A stretch of DNA of 64,000 nucleotides from Halonatronomonas sp051745085 (GCA_051745085.1 JBNJDR010000004.1:1-64000), one strand, 5' to 3'. Counted from the first letter of the stretch, positions 16,646 through 26,273 are shown. Program-made: numbers and translations. The notes: generated by a model not told the origin, from the letters alone.

Positions 16646-17092
16646 ATGTATAATCGTTACAATGAAGATGATTATTTATTAAGACTTGGCCGGATAGCTA
16701 ACGGCTGTGGTCTAATTGGAATTGTAGTTGGTATTATGTTATCAGTTTTATGGAATTATAGCACCCCTGGGATAGTCTTTTTTGCTCTTTTTGCCGGTTA
16801 TTTAGGAATGTCTAGTTTCTGGGGAGTGTATAAATTAAATCGCTGGTTTCAAAGATATAAAGCAAAGATGCCGTTATCTCTCTGGTATCTTTTTAGGATC
16901 GGTGTATGGGGGGCTGGAACATTAGTAGGAATTTTATTTTATGGGGCCTTTCAACAATTTATTTTAACTCTGGCTTTAGATGATGGGTCCGGTAAACCGG
17001 GCTTAATCCAGTCCATTATTATTCTAATGCCTTATATCGGCCCTAAATATGCTGATAAAATCAACTATAATCCCCATGGGAGAAGACATTAA
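16646..17092 (+). CDS. Small membrane protein of unknown function
   Basis: A 148-residue protein that I do not recognise. It has three clear hydrophobic segments (about 20-38, 42-62, 79-103) and a fourth weaker one near 120-133, with short polar ends; the N-terminus is acidic and the C-terminus basic (HGRRH). It has a strong GAGGAGG site and its own promoter, and is a lone plus-strand gene between two minus-strand transporter operons. No catalytic or binding motif is visible. Confidence 0.75.
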   Translation: MYNRYNEDDYLLRLGRIANGCGLIGIVVGIMLSVLWNYSTPGIVFFALFAGYLGMSSFWGVYKLNRWFQRYKAKMPLSLWYLFRIGVWGAGTLVGILFYGAFQQFILTLALDDGSGKPGLIQSIIILMPYIGPKYADKINYNPHGRRH

Positions 17093-17130
17093 AAAGTAAA
17101 CCGGCTCATATTAGCTTCAATAGAGCCGGT
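17091..17130 (-). terminator. Terminator after the TAXI-TRAP operon
   Basis: ACCGGCTC (17100-17107) pairs with GAGCCGGT (17123-17130); on the minus strand TTTACTTTTTAA follows. The stem contains the DUF1850 stop codon. On the plus strand it also lies right after the 148-residue protein gene, but without a T-run there. Confidence 0.8.
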
Positions 17131-17579
17131 ATAATCGAATAAGAATTAATTTTTACCTGCCGGCCTGGCTGCTCGAGTTCTTGAAGTTCGTAGCTAGCAC
17201 CGGCAATTTTTAGTTTTTGTTCAGGTGTTCTAGAAACTCTAAACAAAATTTCTGCAAACTCAGTATCCTGACCTGAACGAATAAATTTATCTTTCTCTTT
17301 ACTAAAATCCCCTCCATCAAGAGGTAACCCAGCCCCATAGGATTGAAAAACAGTTCTTTTTAAGATGAATTTATTATTTTTTAAAGCAAATACTTCTTGA
17401 ACCGGGGTTCGAGCAACTGAATGCAAATATGAAAATTCCAGTTGATGATAATGATTTATATAAACCTTGACTGCTAAAATTCCTTCTTCTGAAGTTAAGA
17501 AAAACACATTAAAGAAATAATTACTTAAAAACAATACGACTAAACCCACAATTATGAAGATCAACCATTTCTTTTTCAT
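17106..17579 (-). CDS. DUF1850 domain protein of a TRAP transporter operon
   Basis: A 157-residue protein with one N-terminal membrane segment (residues 5-28) and an exported-looking domain carrying the DUF1850 pattern: HSVARTPVQEVFALKNN near residue 53 and FQSYGAGLPL near 78. DUF1850 proteins are encoded next to TAXI-type TRAP permeases; their role is not established. It is 8 bp after the permease gene, so translationally linked, and supports the assignment of that system. Confidence 0.85.
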   Translation of the reverse strand: MKKKWLIFIIVGLVVLFLSNYFFNVFFLTSEEGILAVKVYINHYHQLEFSYLHSVARTPVQEVFALKNNKFILKRTVFQSYGAGLPLDGGDFSKEKDKFIRSGQDTEFAEILFRVSRTPEQKLKIAGASYELQELEQPGRQVKINSYSIIPALLKLI

Positions 17580-17587
17580 CTTCTATA

Positions 17588-19651
17588 TCATCTTAAAAAG
17601 CTGGGCTTTAAAGGAAGTTCAGCTTTTTTCTTTTGAGTTACATAAATCAAGAAGATTCCTGCCAGTCCGATCAAATCAAATTGAATATTGGGAACGGTAG
17701 AAAGAATAGCAAACCCAAGCAGTCCGATTCTTTCCCACCATCTTGTCCTGGTGAATAAATAGTTCTGAATACCAGCTGACCAGGCATACATCCCAATCAA
17801 AGCAGTTATAACTATCCAAATCAACTTATACCAGGTTACATCGATCATAAGCATCATCGGAGAATATACGAAAATAAACGGCAGAATAAACGCTGCTAAA
17901 TCGAACTTAAACCCAAGCAAGCCCGTCTTGACCGGATCAGAACCTGCCACCGCCGCAGCTGCATAAGCCGCTAACCCAACTGGAGGAGTATCATCTGCCA
18001 GCACTCCAAAATACAGTATAAACAAGTGAGCAGCTATAATTGGAACCCCTAACCTGGTTAAAGCTGGAGCAGTCAAAGTAGCTACAATTATGTATTTAGC
18101 TGTAGTAGGGAGCCCCAGACCCAATAATAAGGAAGCAAGCATCGTTAAAACCAAAGTTATAAACAGATTACCTCGGGACAATGTTAGAATTAAACTCGTC
18201 ATTCTTAAGCCTAAGCCACTAAGAGTTACAACCCCAATAATAATTCCAGCACAGGCACAGGCCATCGCGATCCCGATCATATTCTTTGCTCCAATTTCAA
18301 ATGCAGAAAATAATTCTTTAAAAAAGCTGGTGCCTATTTCCTTTTTCGAAAACAAACCCTGCTTACTTTCTTTGGTCGGATCTATAGGGAGATCGTCTTG
18401 TTCAACAGTACCAGCCACTTTATTATATTTATTACACCAATAATAAATAACTAGTTTAGCTCCCAAACTGACTATAATCGCCATTATAATGGCCCAATAA
18501 GCTGACCCAAGCGGCGTAATTCTCCGCACAACTAACAAATAAACCAGGCCAATGATCGGTATTATAAAATAAATACCTTTAATTAAGGTTGGAAAAAATG
18601 GTTTTAGTTCACTTTTAGGTAATCCTTTTAATCCGGTTTTAGCTGCCTGCAAATGAACTATCCCAAAAATAGCTACATAACTTAAAATAGCTGGAATAAA
18701 TGCTGCTTTGATAATTTCTACATAAGGCAGACCAGTAAATTCTATCATAATAAAAGCAGCGGCCCCCATTATAGGAGGTAAGAATTGTCCATTAGTAGAA
18801 GCAGCTACCTCGATACCACCCGCTACTTCTGGCTTAAAACCCATCTTTTTCATTACAGGGATGGTAAAAGATCCTGTTGTAACTGTATTAGCAATGGAAC
18901 TACCAGAAATCATACCCATTAATCCGCTTGTTACTACAGCCGCTTTAGCAGGGCCGCCCTGCTGATGACCTAGTCCCGAAAATACCACTCTAATAATGTA
19001 TGCTCCGATCCCACTCTGTTCCATGACCGCTCCAAACAAAACGAACATAAAAACAAAAGTAGCGGATACTCCAATTGGAATACCGAAAATACCCTCAGTA
19101 GTTAAGTAAAGGTGAGCTATTATCCTTTGTAAAGAAAAACCTCTGTGGGCTAATAAACCAGGCATATACGGACCAAAATAAGCATAAACTAGAAACACTG
19201 AGGCAATTATAGGTAAAGCTTTACCGATAGAACGTCTTGTTGCTTCTAGGACTAACAGGATCGCTATGCCCCCCATAATTAAGTCGAGGGTTTCAGGTAC
19301 ACCTGCTCTAAAAGCCAGTTCGTAATGATTAAAGAAAATATATAAAGAAGTAGTTGCTCCAGCAACAGCTAATAATATATCATACCAGGGTACTCTTTCA
19401 TTATCTTCATCTTTCATCGGATATAATATAAATGATAATACCATTAAAAAAGCAACATGAAGTGACCTTTGTTGAAACGAAATCAAAAGACCAAAACCAC
19501 TTGTATAGAAATGAAAAATCGAAACAGATACAGCTAAAATTGTTGCTGCCAAGGCCCAAAAACCTGCGATATTTCTAGTTAATCCTAGTGATTTTTCAAT
19601 ATCTTCAGGGTTTTTTTGTTCTAAATCTTGTTTTTGCTTAGTTTCATCCAC
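17588..19651 (-). CDS. TAXI-type TRAP transporter permease, fused small and large subunits
   Basis: A 687-residue polytopic protein with about 16-18 hydrophobic segments. The first 4 or so helices (about 30-180) correspond to the small DctQ-like subunit and the rest to the DctM-like subunit. Visible family features are GLMGMISGSSIANTVTTGSF near residue 243 and LGLGLPTTAKYI near residue 512. Such fused permeases use an ion gradient together with a TAXI binding protein. The start has GGAGGTTT upstream. It is preceded by the TAXI gene (134-bp gap containing a strong hairpin) and followed by DUF1850. Confidence 0.94.
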   Translation of the reverse strand: MDETKQKQDLEQKNPEDIEKSLGLTRNIAGFWALAATILAVSVSIFHFYTSGFGLLISFQQRSLHVAFLMVLSFILYPMKDEDNERVPWYDILLAVAGATTSLYIFFNHYELAFRAGVPETLDLIMGGIAILLVLEATRRSIGKALPIIASVFLVYAYFGPYMPGLLAHRGFSLQRIIAHLYLTTEGIFGIPIGVSATFVFMFVLFGAVMEQSGIGAYIIRVVFSGLGHQQGGPAKAAVVTSGLMGMISGSSIANTVTTGSFTIPVMKKMGFKPEVAGGIEVAASTNGQFLPPIMGAAAFIMIEFTGLPYVEIIKAAFIPAILSYVAIFGIVHLQAAKTGLKGLPKSELKPFFPTLIKGIYFIIPIIGLVYLLVVRRITPLGSAYWAIIMAIIVSLGAKLVIYYWCNKYNKVAGTVEQDDLPIDPTKESKQGLFSKKEIGTSFFKELFSAFEIGAKNMIGIAMACACAGIIIGVVTLSGLGLRMTSLILTLSRGNLFITLVLTMLASLLLGLGLPTTAKYIIVATLTAPALTRLGVPIIAAHLFILYFGVLADDTPPVGLAAYAAAAVAGSDPVKTGLLGFKFDLAAFILPFIFVYSPMMLMIDVTWYKLIWIVITALIGMYAWSAGIQNYLFTRTRWWERIGLLGFAILSTVPNIQFDLIGLAGIFLIYVTQKKKAELPLKPSFLR

Positions 19652-19722
19652 AACTGAAACCTCCTTTTAATCCAAATTTTCATAATGTTGTTTTTTAAGT
19701 GAAGGCAAAATTTAATTACATA

Positions 19723-19760
19723 AAAAGCATGGGAATTAGTGTACTAATTCCCATGCTTTT
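19723..19760 (-). terminator. Long hairpin between TAXI and TRAP permease genes
   Basis: A near-perfect 15 to 18-bp inverted repeat AAAAGCATGGGAATTAGT/ACTAATTCCCATGCTTTT. It has A- and T-runs on both sides, so could act in either direction. On the minus strand it follows the binding-protein gene and precedes the permease, probably limiting readthrough. Confidence 0.85.
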
Positions 19761-19785
19761 AAATTATCTAACCAAAAACTTCAAC

Positions 19786-20760
19786 CTAATACCCTAGAGC
19801 ATCTAATAATTGGCTGAAATGTTCTTCGAAATAACGCTGGGCTCCAGGATGCATTTCGATAGGCATACCGCTTAAAGCTGAGACATGTCCTACATCAGCA
19901 CCACGATCATGGGTTTCGGCCAACGAATCCAGATTATTAAATATAGCAGAAGTAACATCATAAACCATATCTTCATCTGCATCTTCATTGGTAATAATCA
20001 TAGCTAATACGGTAACAGTCGTTACATCTTCTTCAATATTACTATATGTCCCCCCGGGAATATCATAGGAAGTATAGAATGGATACTCAGACTGCAGTTC
20101 AGCAATTATCTCATCTTCAACTTCTAAAATTTTAACATCTTTTGTCGCTGATAAGTCAATTACCGCAGAGGTCGGTGTACCTGCAGTTATAAAAGCTGCA
20201 TCAACATGGCCATCTTTCAATTGGTCTACTGCTTCAGCAAAGGATAAATAATCAATGGACATATCATCGTAAGTCAAACCATGAGCATTGATAATCTGGC
20301 GAGCATTAGCTTCTGTCCCACTACCAGGAGCACCAACTGCTATTCTTTTACCTTCAAAATCTTCGACCGAATCAATATCTGAGTCTTCAACTGTAACGAT
20401 CTGAATTATTTCAGGATATAACAGGGCTACTCCACGTAATTTTTCTAAAGGCTCTCCGTCAAACATCTCTACCCCATTTTTAGCATAATAGGTAACATCA
20501 TTTTGCACTAACGCAAATTCTACTTCCTGCTGATTTATTAATCTTACATTTTCGATAGAAGCTCCACTTACTTCAGCAGTAGCATTGACGTCTTCAACAT
20601 GCTCGTTAATAAGTTCTGCCATGCCGCCACCAAGAGGATAATATGTTCCCGCTGTCCCACCTGTTGCAATGGAAATGTATTCCTGGGCAGCGACTGATCC
20701 ACTCACAACCAGTGCTAAACCTAGAACAACAACCAACATTTTCAAACAGTTTCTACTCAT
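19786..20760 (-). CDS. TAXI-family TRAP solute-binding protein
   Basis: A 324-residue periplasmic binding protein. A signal peptide spans about residues 1-25 (cut likely after SVAAQ or SVAA), without a lipobox. The TAXI start ISIATGGTAGTYYPLGGGMA follows directly, and GAPGSGTEANARQII near residue 144 is a conserved ligand-site stretch. Ligands known for the family include glutamate or glutamine and related dicarboxylates, but this cannot be read here. It has its own strong promoter and a downstream hairpin, consistent with higher expression than the permease. Confidence 0.93.
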   Translation of the reverse strand: MSRNCLKMLVVVLGLALVVSGSVAAQEYISIATGGTAGTYYPLGGGMAELINEHVEDVNATAEVSGASIENVRLINQQEVEFALVQNDVTYYAKNGVEMFDGEPLEKLRGVALLYPEIIQIVTVEDSDIDSVEDFEGKRIAVGAPGSGTEANARQIINAHGLTYDDMSIDYLSFAEAVDQLKDGHVDAAFITAGTPTSAVIDLSATKDVKILEVEDEIIAELQSEYPFYTSYDIPGGTYSNIEEDVTTVTVLAMIITNEDADEDMVYDVTSAIFNNLDSLAETHDRGADVGHVSALSGMPIEMHPGAQRYFEEHFSQLLDALGY

Positions 20761-21078
20761 TCACAATCTCCTCCTCATTTGTTTGATTATAAAAGATCTG
20801 TTAATATTATAACAAACTTTAATGGTTTAATCAACAAAATTAATTCTATCATTTAATCTGAAAATAAATATCTATATGAAATCGAAGGCATTTTTTTAAC
20901 TATTCTCGCTGGCTTAGATCGCTCTTTATGCCTTAAATGTTCTATCTCTTCAGGATTGTTTTGATAATAATTCAAACACATAAAAGTAATAAGTAATAAT
21001 ATAACAAATTAACCGATGAAATGATAATCATAGATCATATCTTTTCGAAAGTTGTCCTCACTAAAAATCTCATATATA
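20761..21078. other. Intergenic stretch with promoter and a doubtful 42-codon frame
   Basis: The gap of about 320 bases holds the TAXI promoter (20806-20834) and, on the minus strand, a 42-codon frame at 20853-20981 (starting MCLNYYQNNPEE) without a ribosome binding site. The rest is A/T-rich with no repeat or RNA structure that I recognise. Confidence 0.5.
20806..20834 (-). promoter_or_regulatory. Promoter of the TAXI-TRAP operon
   Basis: Minus strand TTGATT (20834-20829), 17-base spacer, perfect TATAAT (20811-20806), 46 bases before the start codon; the ribosome site GAGGAGGAG follows. Confidence 0.88.
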
Positions 21079-23304
21079 TTAAAAATTAGATATAAATTTA
21101 TCAACTAACGCCGGATCAAACTGCTTTCCTTTGTTTTTTACTAACTCAGATTTAGCTTCCTCAGGATCAAGAGTATTTTTATAAATAGATTTATGCAGCA
21201 TTGAATCATAGGCATCTATTAAAGTAATTATCCTCGCTTCTAGAGGTATCTCCTCCTTTTTTAACCCCCGAGGATAACCCTGACCATCCCAACGCTCATG
21301 ATGATGTAAAATAATGCTAGCTAGTTCTGTCAGTTGATCAGATGAGCGGGCTATTCTATATCCAGTTTCTGGATGCTTTTTTATCTCCCGCCATTCTTCT
21401 CGGGTTAACTCATCCTTTTTCAGAAGTATCTCCTGAGGAGTAGAGATCATCCCAATATCGTGAATATAAGCAGCCTGAGTTAATTTATCTAATTGTTTTT
21501 CAGGTAAGTTTAATAACTTACCGAACCTTTTTGCCATTTCTTTCAGCCTAAAACAATGTTCTTTTGATTCAAATCTTTTTTCTCCTAGCTTTTTCATTAA
21601 CCTATCCAGAACCAGTTCTTTAACTTCTTGACTGTTTTTTATTTTATTTTCATACATATTAGCATCAGCTTCTTTAACTACTTCGTCAATATTTTGATCT
21701 GATTCATTTTTCGTAGAAACTCCCAAAGCTATGCTTATAGGAACCACTCCATCTGTAGCCTTAGAACAATTATAATTTATCCTTTTTATAATTTTACGGG
21801 ACATAGCTTCATCGGTATTAGGTAAAATTATCGTAAATTCATCACCGCCAAAACGTCCAATGATATCCTCCTTGCGGCAGGAGTTTTGCAAGATTTTAGC
21901 AACTTTTTTAAGAAGATTATCTCCTGTCTTATGCCCAAAAGCATCATTAACTAATTTAAGACTATTTACATCTCCAGCAATTATTGAAATAGGTAATTTG
22001 CGGTTACTATCTAACCTTTTTAATTCTTCTTCCACAAACATTCTATTATATAAACCTGTAAGTTTATCATGAAAACCAAGAAAACGAATTTCCTGTTCTG
22101 CTCTCAACCTTTTAATTGCTGTAGAAGTATGGGATATTAATAATTCTGTCAACTTTAAATCCTGTTCATTAAAATTGTTTACTTCAGTAGAAATAACTTG
22201 AAATATCCCGTACTCATCAATTGGAACGGTCATTGCCGAGCGATATTCATCTTTAGCTGGTTGAGAATCTTTATCTGCAGTGATATCTGGAGTTATTAGC
22301 GCCTCTTGTTTTCTATACTGTCTCCCCGCTACTCCCTCAATAGGCATGGAAACTGAACCACCTTCGGTAACTCCTGAAGAAGTCGCTTTTACAACGAACA
22401 TATCATCTTCAACTATGTCAAGGGTACAAACATCAAACTCAAATATCCGTTCAGCAGCTTCCACGGTTAGCTGATAAACTTTTTCTTCCTTTTCTGCCGA
22501 AGCTAATTCTACCGCTACTTTATGTAATTCTTCTATTTTATAATGAGCCATTTTTCTATCTGTAATATCTCTAACCACCATAACTACCCTATTGTTTCCT
22601 GATGCTATCATCCGAGCTTCAAACCATTTTTTGCCCCCGATTACTTCAAGTTCATACTCAAAAACTTGAGTTTCTATTTCTTGCAAAGCTTTTTCAATAT
22701 TTTTCATGATTATCTGAGCCTGCTGTTCAGGTAAAACATTAATAATCTTTTTGCCTAATAATTTTTCGCGTTCTTCATATAAATTCGCATTCTGGCCCGT
22801 CCAAATCCTTAAATATCTTCCTTCTTCATCTAAAAATAAAAGTAGATCAGGCAAAGTAGCTATTATAGAATGAAAAAGTTCTTCCCTTTCATAAAGTTCT
22901 TTTTCAGCCTTTCGTTTTTCAGTAATATCTTCAGCTAAAGCAAAAACCCCTTTAACTTGATCGTCGTTAGCAAAAATAGGATATCTAACAATCTTTAAAA
23001 TATGCTTTCTTCGGTCTGCTCCAGTCAGGCTTTGTTCATTTTTCATTTTTCGTCCTTGCTGAAAAACAACCTTATTATCAGAAATAAATGAACGAGCTTC
23101 TTCTGGTTTGGTTAAGACGTCTAAAATATCTTTGCCTTCTCCATCAATAGAGCTAATATTTAAAAAGTCAGCATGAGGTTGATTAATGCGATTATATCGT
23201 TCGGGATGTTCACAATACCATGCATGCATATCAGCTTTTTTAAACATTATATTATAAAGTTCAAAATAAAATTGTGGGTTTCTTTTTGAGTCCCTGAAAA
23301 CCAA
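21079..23304 (-). CDS. PAS-PAS-GAF-GGDEF-HD-GYP cyclic-di-GMP signalling protein
   Basis: A 741-residue cytoplasmic protein with probable PAS domains at about 20-130 and 140-255, a GAF-like domain at 260-400, a GGDEF diguanylate cyclase domain at 410-560 and an HD-GYP phosphodiesterase domain at 565-741. The cyclase site is intact (GGDEF at 486-490) and an RxxD inhibitory site (RKED) lies five residues before it. In the HD-GYP domain the HD pair (HDIG at 615-618) and HHERWDGQGYP are intact. Both synthesis and hydrolysis of c-di-GMP are therefore possible. The start was set at a TTG with GAGGTG six bases upstream; the frame stays open 16 codons further up, without a ribosome site. It is a monocistronic gene. 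Confidence 0.88.
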   Translation of the reverse strand: MVFRDSKRNPQFYFELYNIMFKKADMHAWYCEHPERYNRINQPHADFLNISSIDGEGKDILDVLTKPEEARSFISDNKVVFQQGRKMKNEQSLTGADRRKHILKIVRYPIFANDDQVKGVFALAEDITEKRKAEKELYEREELFHSIIATLPDLLLFLDEEGRYLRIWTGQNANLYEEREKLLGKKIINVLPEQQAQIIMKNIEKALQEIETQVFEYELEVIGGKKWFEARMIASGNNRVVMVVRDITDRKMAHYKIEELHKVAVELASAEKEEKVYQLTVEAAERIFEFDVCTLDIVEDDMFVVKATSSGVTEGGSVSMPIEGVAGRQYRKQEALITPDITADKDSQPAKDEYRSAMTVPIDEYGIFQVISTEVNNFNEQDLKLTELLISHTSTAIKRLRAEQEIRFLGFHDKLTGLYNRMFVEEELKRLDSNRKLPISIIAGDVNSLKLVNDAFGHKTGDNLLKKVAKILQNSCRKEDIIGRFGGDEFTIILPNTDEAMSRKIIKRINYNCSKATDGVVPISIALGVSTKNESDQNIDEVVKEADANMYENKIKNSQEVKELVLDRLMKKLGEKRFESKEHCFRLKEMAKRFGKLLNLPEKQLDKLTQAAYIHDIGMISTPQEILLKKDELTREEWREIKKHPETGYRIARSSDQLTELASIILHHHERWDGQGYPRGLKKEEIPLEARIITLIDAYDSMLHKSIYKNTLDPEEAKSELVKNKGKQFDPALVDKFISNF

Positions 23305-23394
23305 CCAAATCACCTCATAATAACTATAGTTTAGTAATAATAAAATTAACACTCCTAACTATAACTTTCTCTATATCTTTACTTTTTCCTGCTA

Positions 23395-23430
23395 AACAAA
23401 GAAAAGGCCTGGAACAAATATGTCCCAGGC
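23395..23430 (-). terminator. Terminator after pyk
   Basis: GCCTGG (23407-23412) and CCAGGC (23425-23430) pair; on the minus strand CTTTTCTTTG follows. It closes the dnaE-aspA-pfkA-pyk run. Confidence 0.8.
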
Positions 23431-23457
23431 TTATTTGCCTTATGCCATTTAAAAAAG

Positions 23458-25209
23458 TTATCTCAGGTGAGCTTTACCACGATAAATCAATCCTCTTATT
23501 CCATCTAAAGTAACTTCTTCACCATCTTCCAGGCTATTAATATCACTTCCAACTCCCACTACTACAGGAATACCAACATTCAAACCTACAATTGCCGGAT
23601 GAGAAGTAAGGCCTCCTTCAGCAGTAACCACCGCTGCAGCTTTTTTCATCGCAGGCACAAATTCTTTATCGGTCATCTGAGTAACCAAAATATCTCCCTC
23701 TGAAATTTTTTCGTTAGCTTCTTCCGCTGAATGAACGATCCTGATCGTTCCTGTAATAACTCCTCTACCTACTCCAATGCCCTCGATCAGAGGTTTGCCT
23801 ACTACATCCACTTTAATCAAGTTAGTGGTACCGGGCATGCCAGTAGGAGCACCTGCTGTAATAGTCAAAAGATCACCGGTTTTTATTAACCCATAATCTA
23901 AAGCCGCCTTAATAGCATTATCTATCATTTTATCAGTTGAATCTGCAAAATCCGCCATCAGGGGATAAACACCCCAACTTAAGGTAAGGAAATGTTGTAC
24001 ATCTTTACTGGGAGTTGCTGCTATTATCTTAATAAACGGTCTAAATTTCGAAACTACTCTTGCTGTCAGCCCTGAACCAGTAGCAGTTAAAAGAGCATCA
24101 GCTTCTAAATTAATTGCTGTTTCGCAAGCAGCAAAACTAATAGATTCTGTGGTAGAATGACTGGTAGGTTTTCGATTAGACATCCTATTTCTAAATATTA
24201 AAGAAGCCTCAATTTCTTCAGCTATTCTTGCCATAGTCTGAACTGATTGTAAAGGATATTTACCTGCAGCAGATTCTCCAGAAAGCATAATCGCATCAGT
24301 ACCGTCCACGATAGCATTAGCAACATCAGAAGCTTCTGCTCGAGTAGGTCGAGGGTTTCTAATCATTGAGTCAAGCATTTGCGTAGCAGTTATTACCGGA
24401 ATAGCTGCTTCATTACACTTATCAATGATAATCTTTTGAATCACAGGCACCTTTTCTGGAGGAATTTCTACCCCTAAATCTCCTCTTGCAACCATAATTC
24501 CATCTGAAACTTCAATAATCTGATCTATATTATCGACGCCTTCTTGATTCTCTATTTTGGGGACTATATTTATTTTTTCAGCATTCTTCTCTTCAAGTAA
24601 TTTCCTTATTTCAATAACATCTTCTGCTTTTCTCACAAAGGAAGCAGCTATAAAATGAATACCTTCATTTATCCCAAATAGAATATCTTTCTTATCTTTA
24701 TCCGTTAAGGCAGGTAAGTTAACTTTAACCCCAGGAAGATTAACTCCTTTGCGAGAACCTAATTCTCCTCCATTGATAATTTCACAAGTAATCTCGTTAT
24801 CATTTATTTCTATAACTTTAAGCTCAATTAAACCATCGTCTATTAAGATTAAACTGCCTGATCCTAAATCTTCAGGCAAATTTTTATAACTAACCGAAAT
24901 TTTGCCTGCATCGCCTTCAATATCTTCGGTGGTTATCGTTATTTTATCTCCTCTTACTAACTGAACTTTGTCATCTTTTAATATACCTGTCCTAATTTCA
25001 GGGCCCTGGGTATCCAGCATTATTCCTAAAGGTCGGTCCATTTCCTTTTCTACCTGTTTGATTATGTCCATTCTAGCTTTATGTTCAGGATGATCACCAT
25101 GAGAGAAGTTGAATCTGGCTACGTTCATACCTGCTTCTGCCATCTTCAGTAAGGTCTCTTTATCATTACTGGCAGGACCTAAAGTACATACAATTTTTGT
25201 TTTCCTCAT
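23458..25209 (-). CDS. pyk: Pyruvate kinase with C-terminal PEP-utiliser domain
   Basis: Catalyses PEP plus ADP to pyruvate plus ATP, the last step of glycolysis. The 583-residue protein has the TIM-barrel core with KIVCTLGPAS (residues 5-14), RFNFSHGDH, GDLGVEIPPEKV and TATQMLDSM. After the usual C-terminal domain (to about 470) comes an extra swivel domain with GGLTSHPAIVG, as in Bacillus and other Firmicutes; the typical TSHAAIV histidine is kept. It is 65 bp after pfkA, so two committed glycolytic steps are co-expressed. Confidence 0.97.
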   Translation of the reverse strand: MRKTKIVCTLGPASNDKETLLKMAEAGMNVARFNFSHGDHPEHKARMDIIKQVEKEMDRPLGIMLDTQGPEIRTGILKDDKVQLVRGDKITITTEDIEGDAGKISVSYKNLPEDLGSGSLILIDDGLIELKVIEINDNEITCEIINGGELGSRKGVNLPGVKVNLPALTDKDKKDILFGINEGIHFIAASFVRKAEDVIEIRKLLEEKNAEKINIVPKIENQEGVDNIDQIIEVSDGIMVARGDLGVEIPPEKVPVIQKIIIDKCNEAAIPVITATQMLDSMIRNPRPTRAEASDVANAIVDGTDAIMLSGESAAGKYPLQSVQTMARIAEEIEASLIFRNRMSNRKPTSHSTTESISFAACETAINLEADALLTATGSGLTARVVSKFRPFIKIIAATPSKDVQHFLTLSWGVYPLMADFADSTDKMIDNAIKAALDYGLIKTGDLLTITAGAPTGMPGTTNLIKVDVVGKPLIEGIGVGRGVITGTIRIVHSAEEANEKISEGDILVTQMTDKEFVPAMKKAAAVVTAEGGLTSHPAIVGLNVGIPVVVGVGSDINSLEDGEEVTLDGIRGLIYRGKAHLR

Positions 25210-25274
25210 AAATATTAGCCTCCTTCAAATCTATCACACACTGCTCTATTCTTTAACTTTAGACAACTTGATTT

Positions 25275-26273
25275 TTACAATGAAAGAATGTGAGCTAGTT
25301 CTATTAAGTCATGATTTATTCCTGCTTCTTCGGCAAGGACTTCAGATAAAGGTGTACTTACTATTTTATGTTCTTTATAACCTACCATCAAATTGTTTTT
25401 CCCATCTCGAATTAATTTTACTGCTGCTGCTCCCATTCGACTGGCCAAAATTCTATCCATTGCAGTAGGAGAACCACCCCGCTGCAGGTGACCTAAAATT
25501 ATTACCCTGGTTTCTAAACCAGTTTGTTCTTTTATGGCATTTCCTAAATCGAAAGCTGGACTTTCTGACTTTCTTCTATTTGGATAAAGATTATTAGAAA
25601 CTCCTTCGGCAACCATGATAATACTATGGAGTTTGCCCCGATCATATCCCTGCTCAATCTTATCACAAACATCTTCAGTGGTAAAATCTACTTCCGGAAT
25701 TAAAATATATTCAGCTCCACTAGCCAAACCACTCATCAAGGTTAGATCTCCTGAGTGTCTTCCCATTACTTCTATTATAAATGTTCTTTCATGAGACGTC
25801 GCAGTATCTCTAATCTTATTAACCCCATCTATAACTGTATTCATTGCGGTGTCAAAACCAAGACAGTAATCAGTTCCACCTAGATCATTATCTATTGTAG
25901 CAGGTAATCCAACCACCCTTATTTCAGACTCCTGAGCCAGCTTTTCCGCCCCTTTAAGGCTTCCATCTCCACCAATTATAACTACGCCTTCAATTCCTTC
26001 TTTGTTTAGATTGGCTATTGCCTTTTTTCGACCGTCAGCTGTTTCAAATTCGGGGCACCTTGCTGAATGGAGAATGGTCCCTCCTCTATGAATAATGTCC
26101 GCTACAGATCTTCTGTACATGGGGGTGAAGTTACCTTCGATCATCCCGCTATATCCATGTTTGATTCCGATAACGTCAATATCGTAATAAATAGCTGTTC
26201 TAACTACAGATCGAATAGCTGGATTCATCCCAGGTGCATCACCACCACTGGTCATTAATGCTAATTTCCCCAT
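25275..26273 (-). CDS. pfkA: ATP-dependent 6-phosphofructokinase
   Basis: Phosphorylates fructose 6-phosphate to the 1,6-bisphosphate. The 332-residue protein has MTSGGDAPGMN (7-17) for ATP, GGDGS (101-105; Gly at 104 marks ATP rather than PPi use), the catalytic PATIDND (124-130) and MGRHSGDL. It is about 12 residues longer at the C-terminus than the 319-residue standard. The start is preceded by a GGGAGG site. Gene order small protein-pfkA-pyk. Confidence 0.97.
   Translation of the reverse strand: MGKLALMTSGGDAPGMNPAIRSVVRTAIYYDIDVIGIKHGYSGMIEGNFTPMYRRSVADIIHRGGTILHSARCPEFETADGRKKAIANLNKEGIEGVVIIGGDGSLKGAEKLAQESEIRVVGLPATIDNDLGGTDYCLGFDTAMNTVIDGVNKIRDTATSHERTFIIEVMGRHSGDLTLMSGLASGAEYILIPEVDFTTEDVCDKIEQGYDRGKLHSIIMVAEGVSNNLYPNRRKSESPAFDLGNAIKEQTGLETRVIILGHLQRGGSPTAMDRILASRMGAAAVKLIRDGKNNLMVGYKEHKIVSTPLSEVLAEEAGINHDLIELAHILSL

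Noticed and set aside
20853..20981. 42-codon minus-strand frame before the TAXI gene
   Set aside because: No ribosome binding site, and it lies upstream of the TAXI promoter in poor sequence context.
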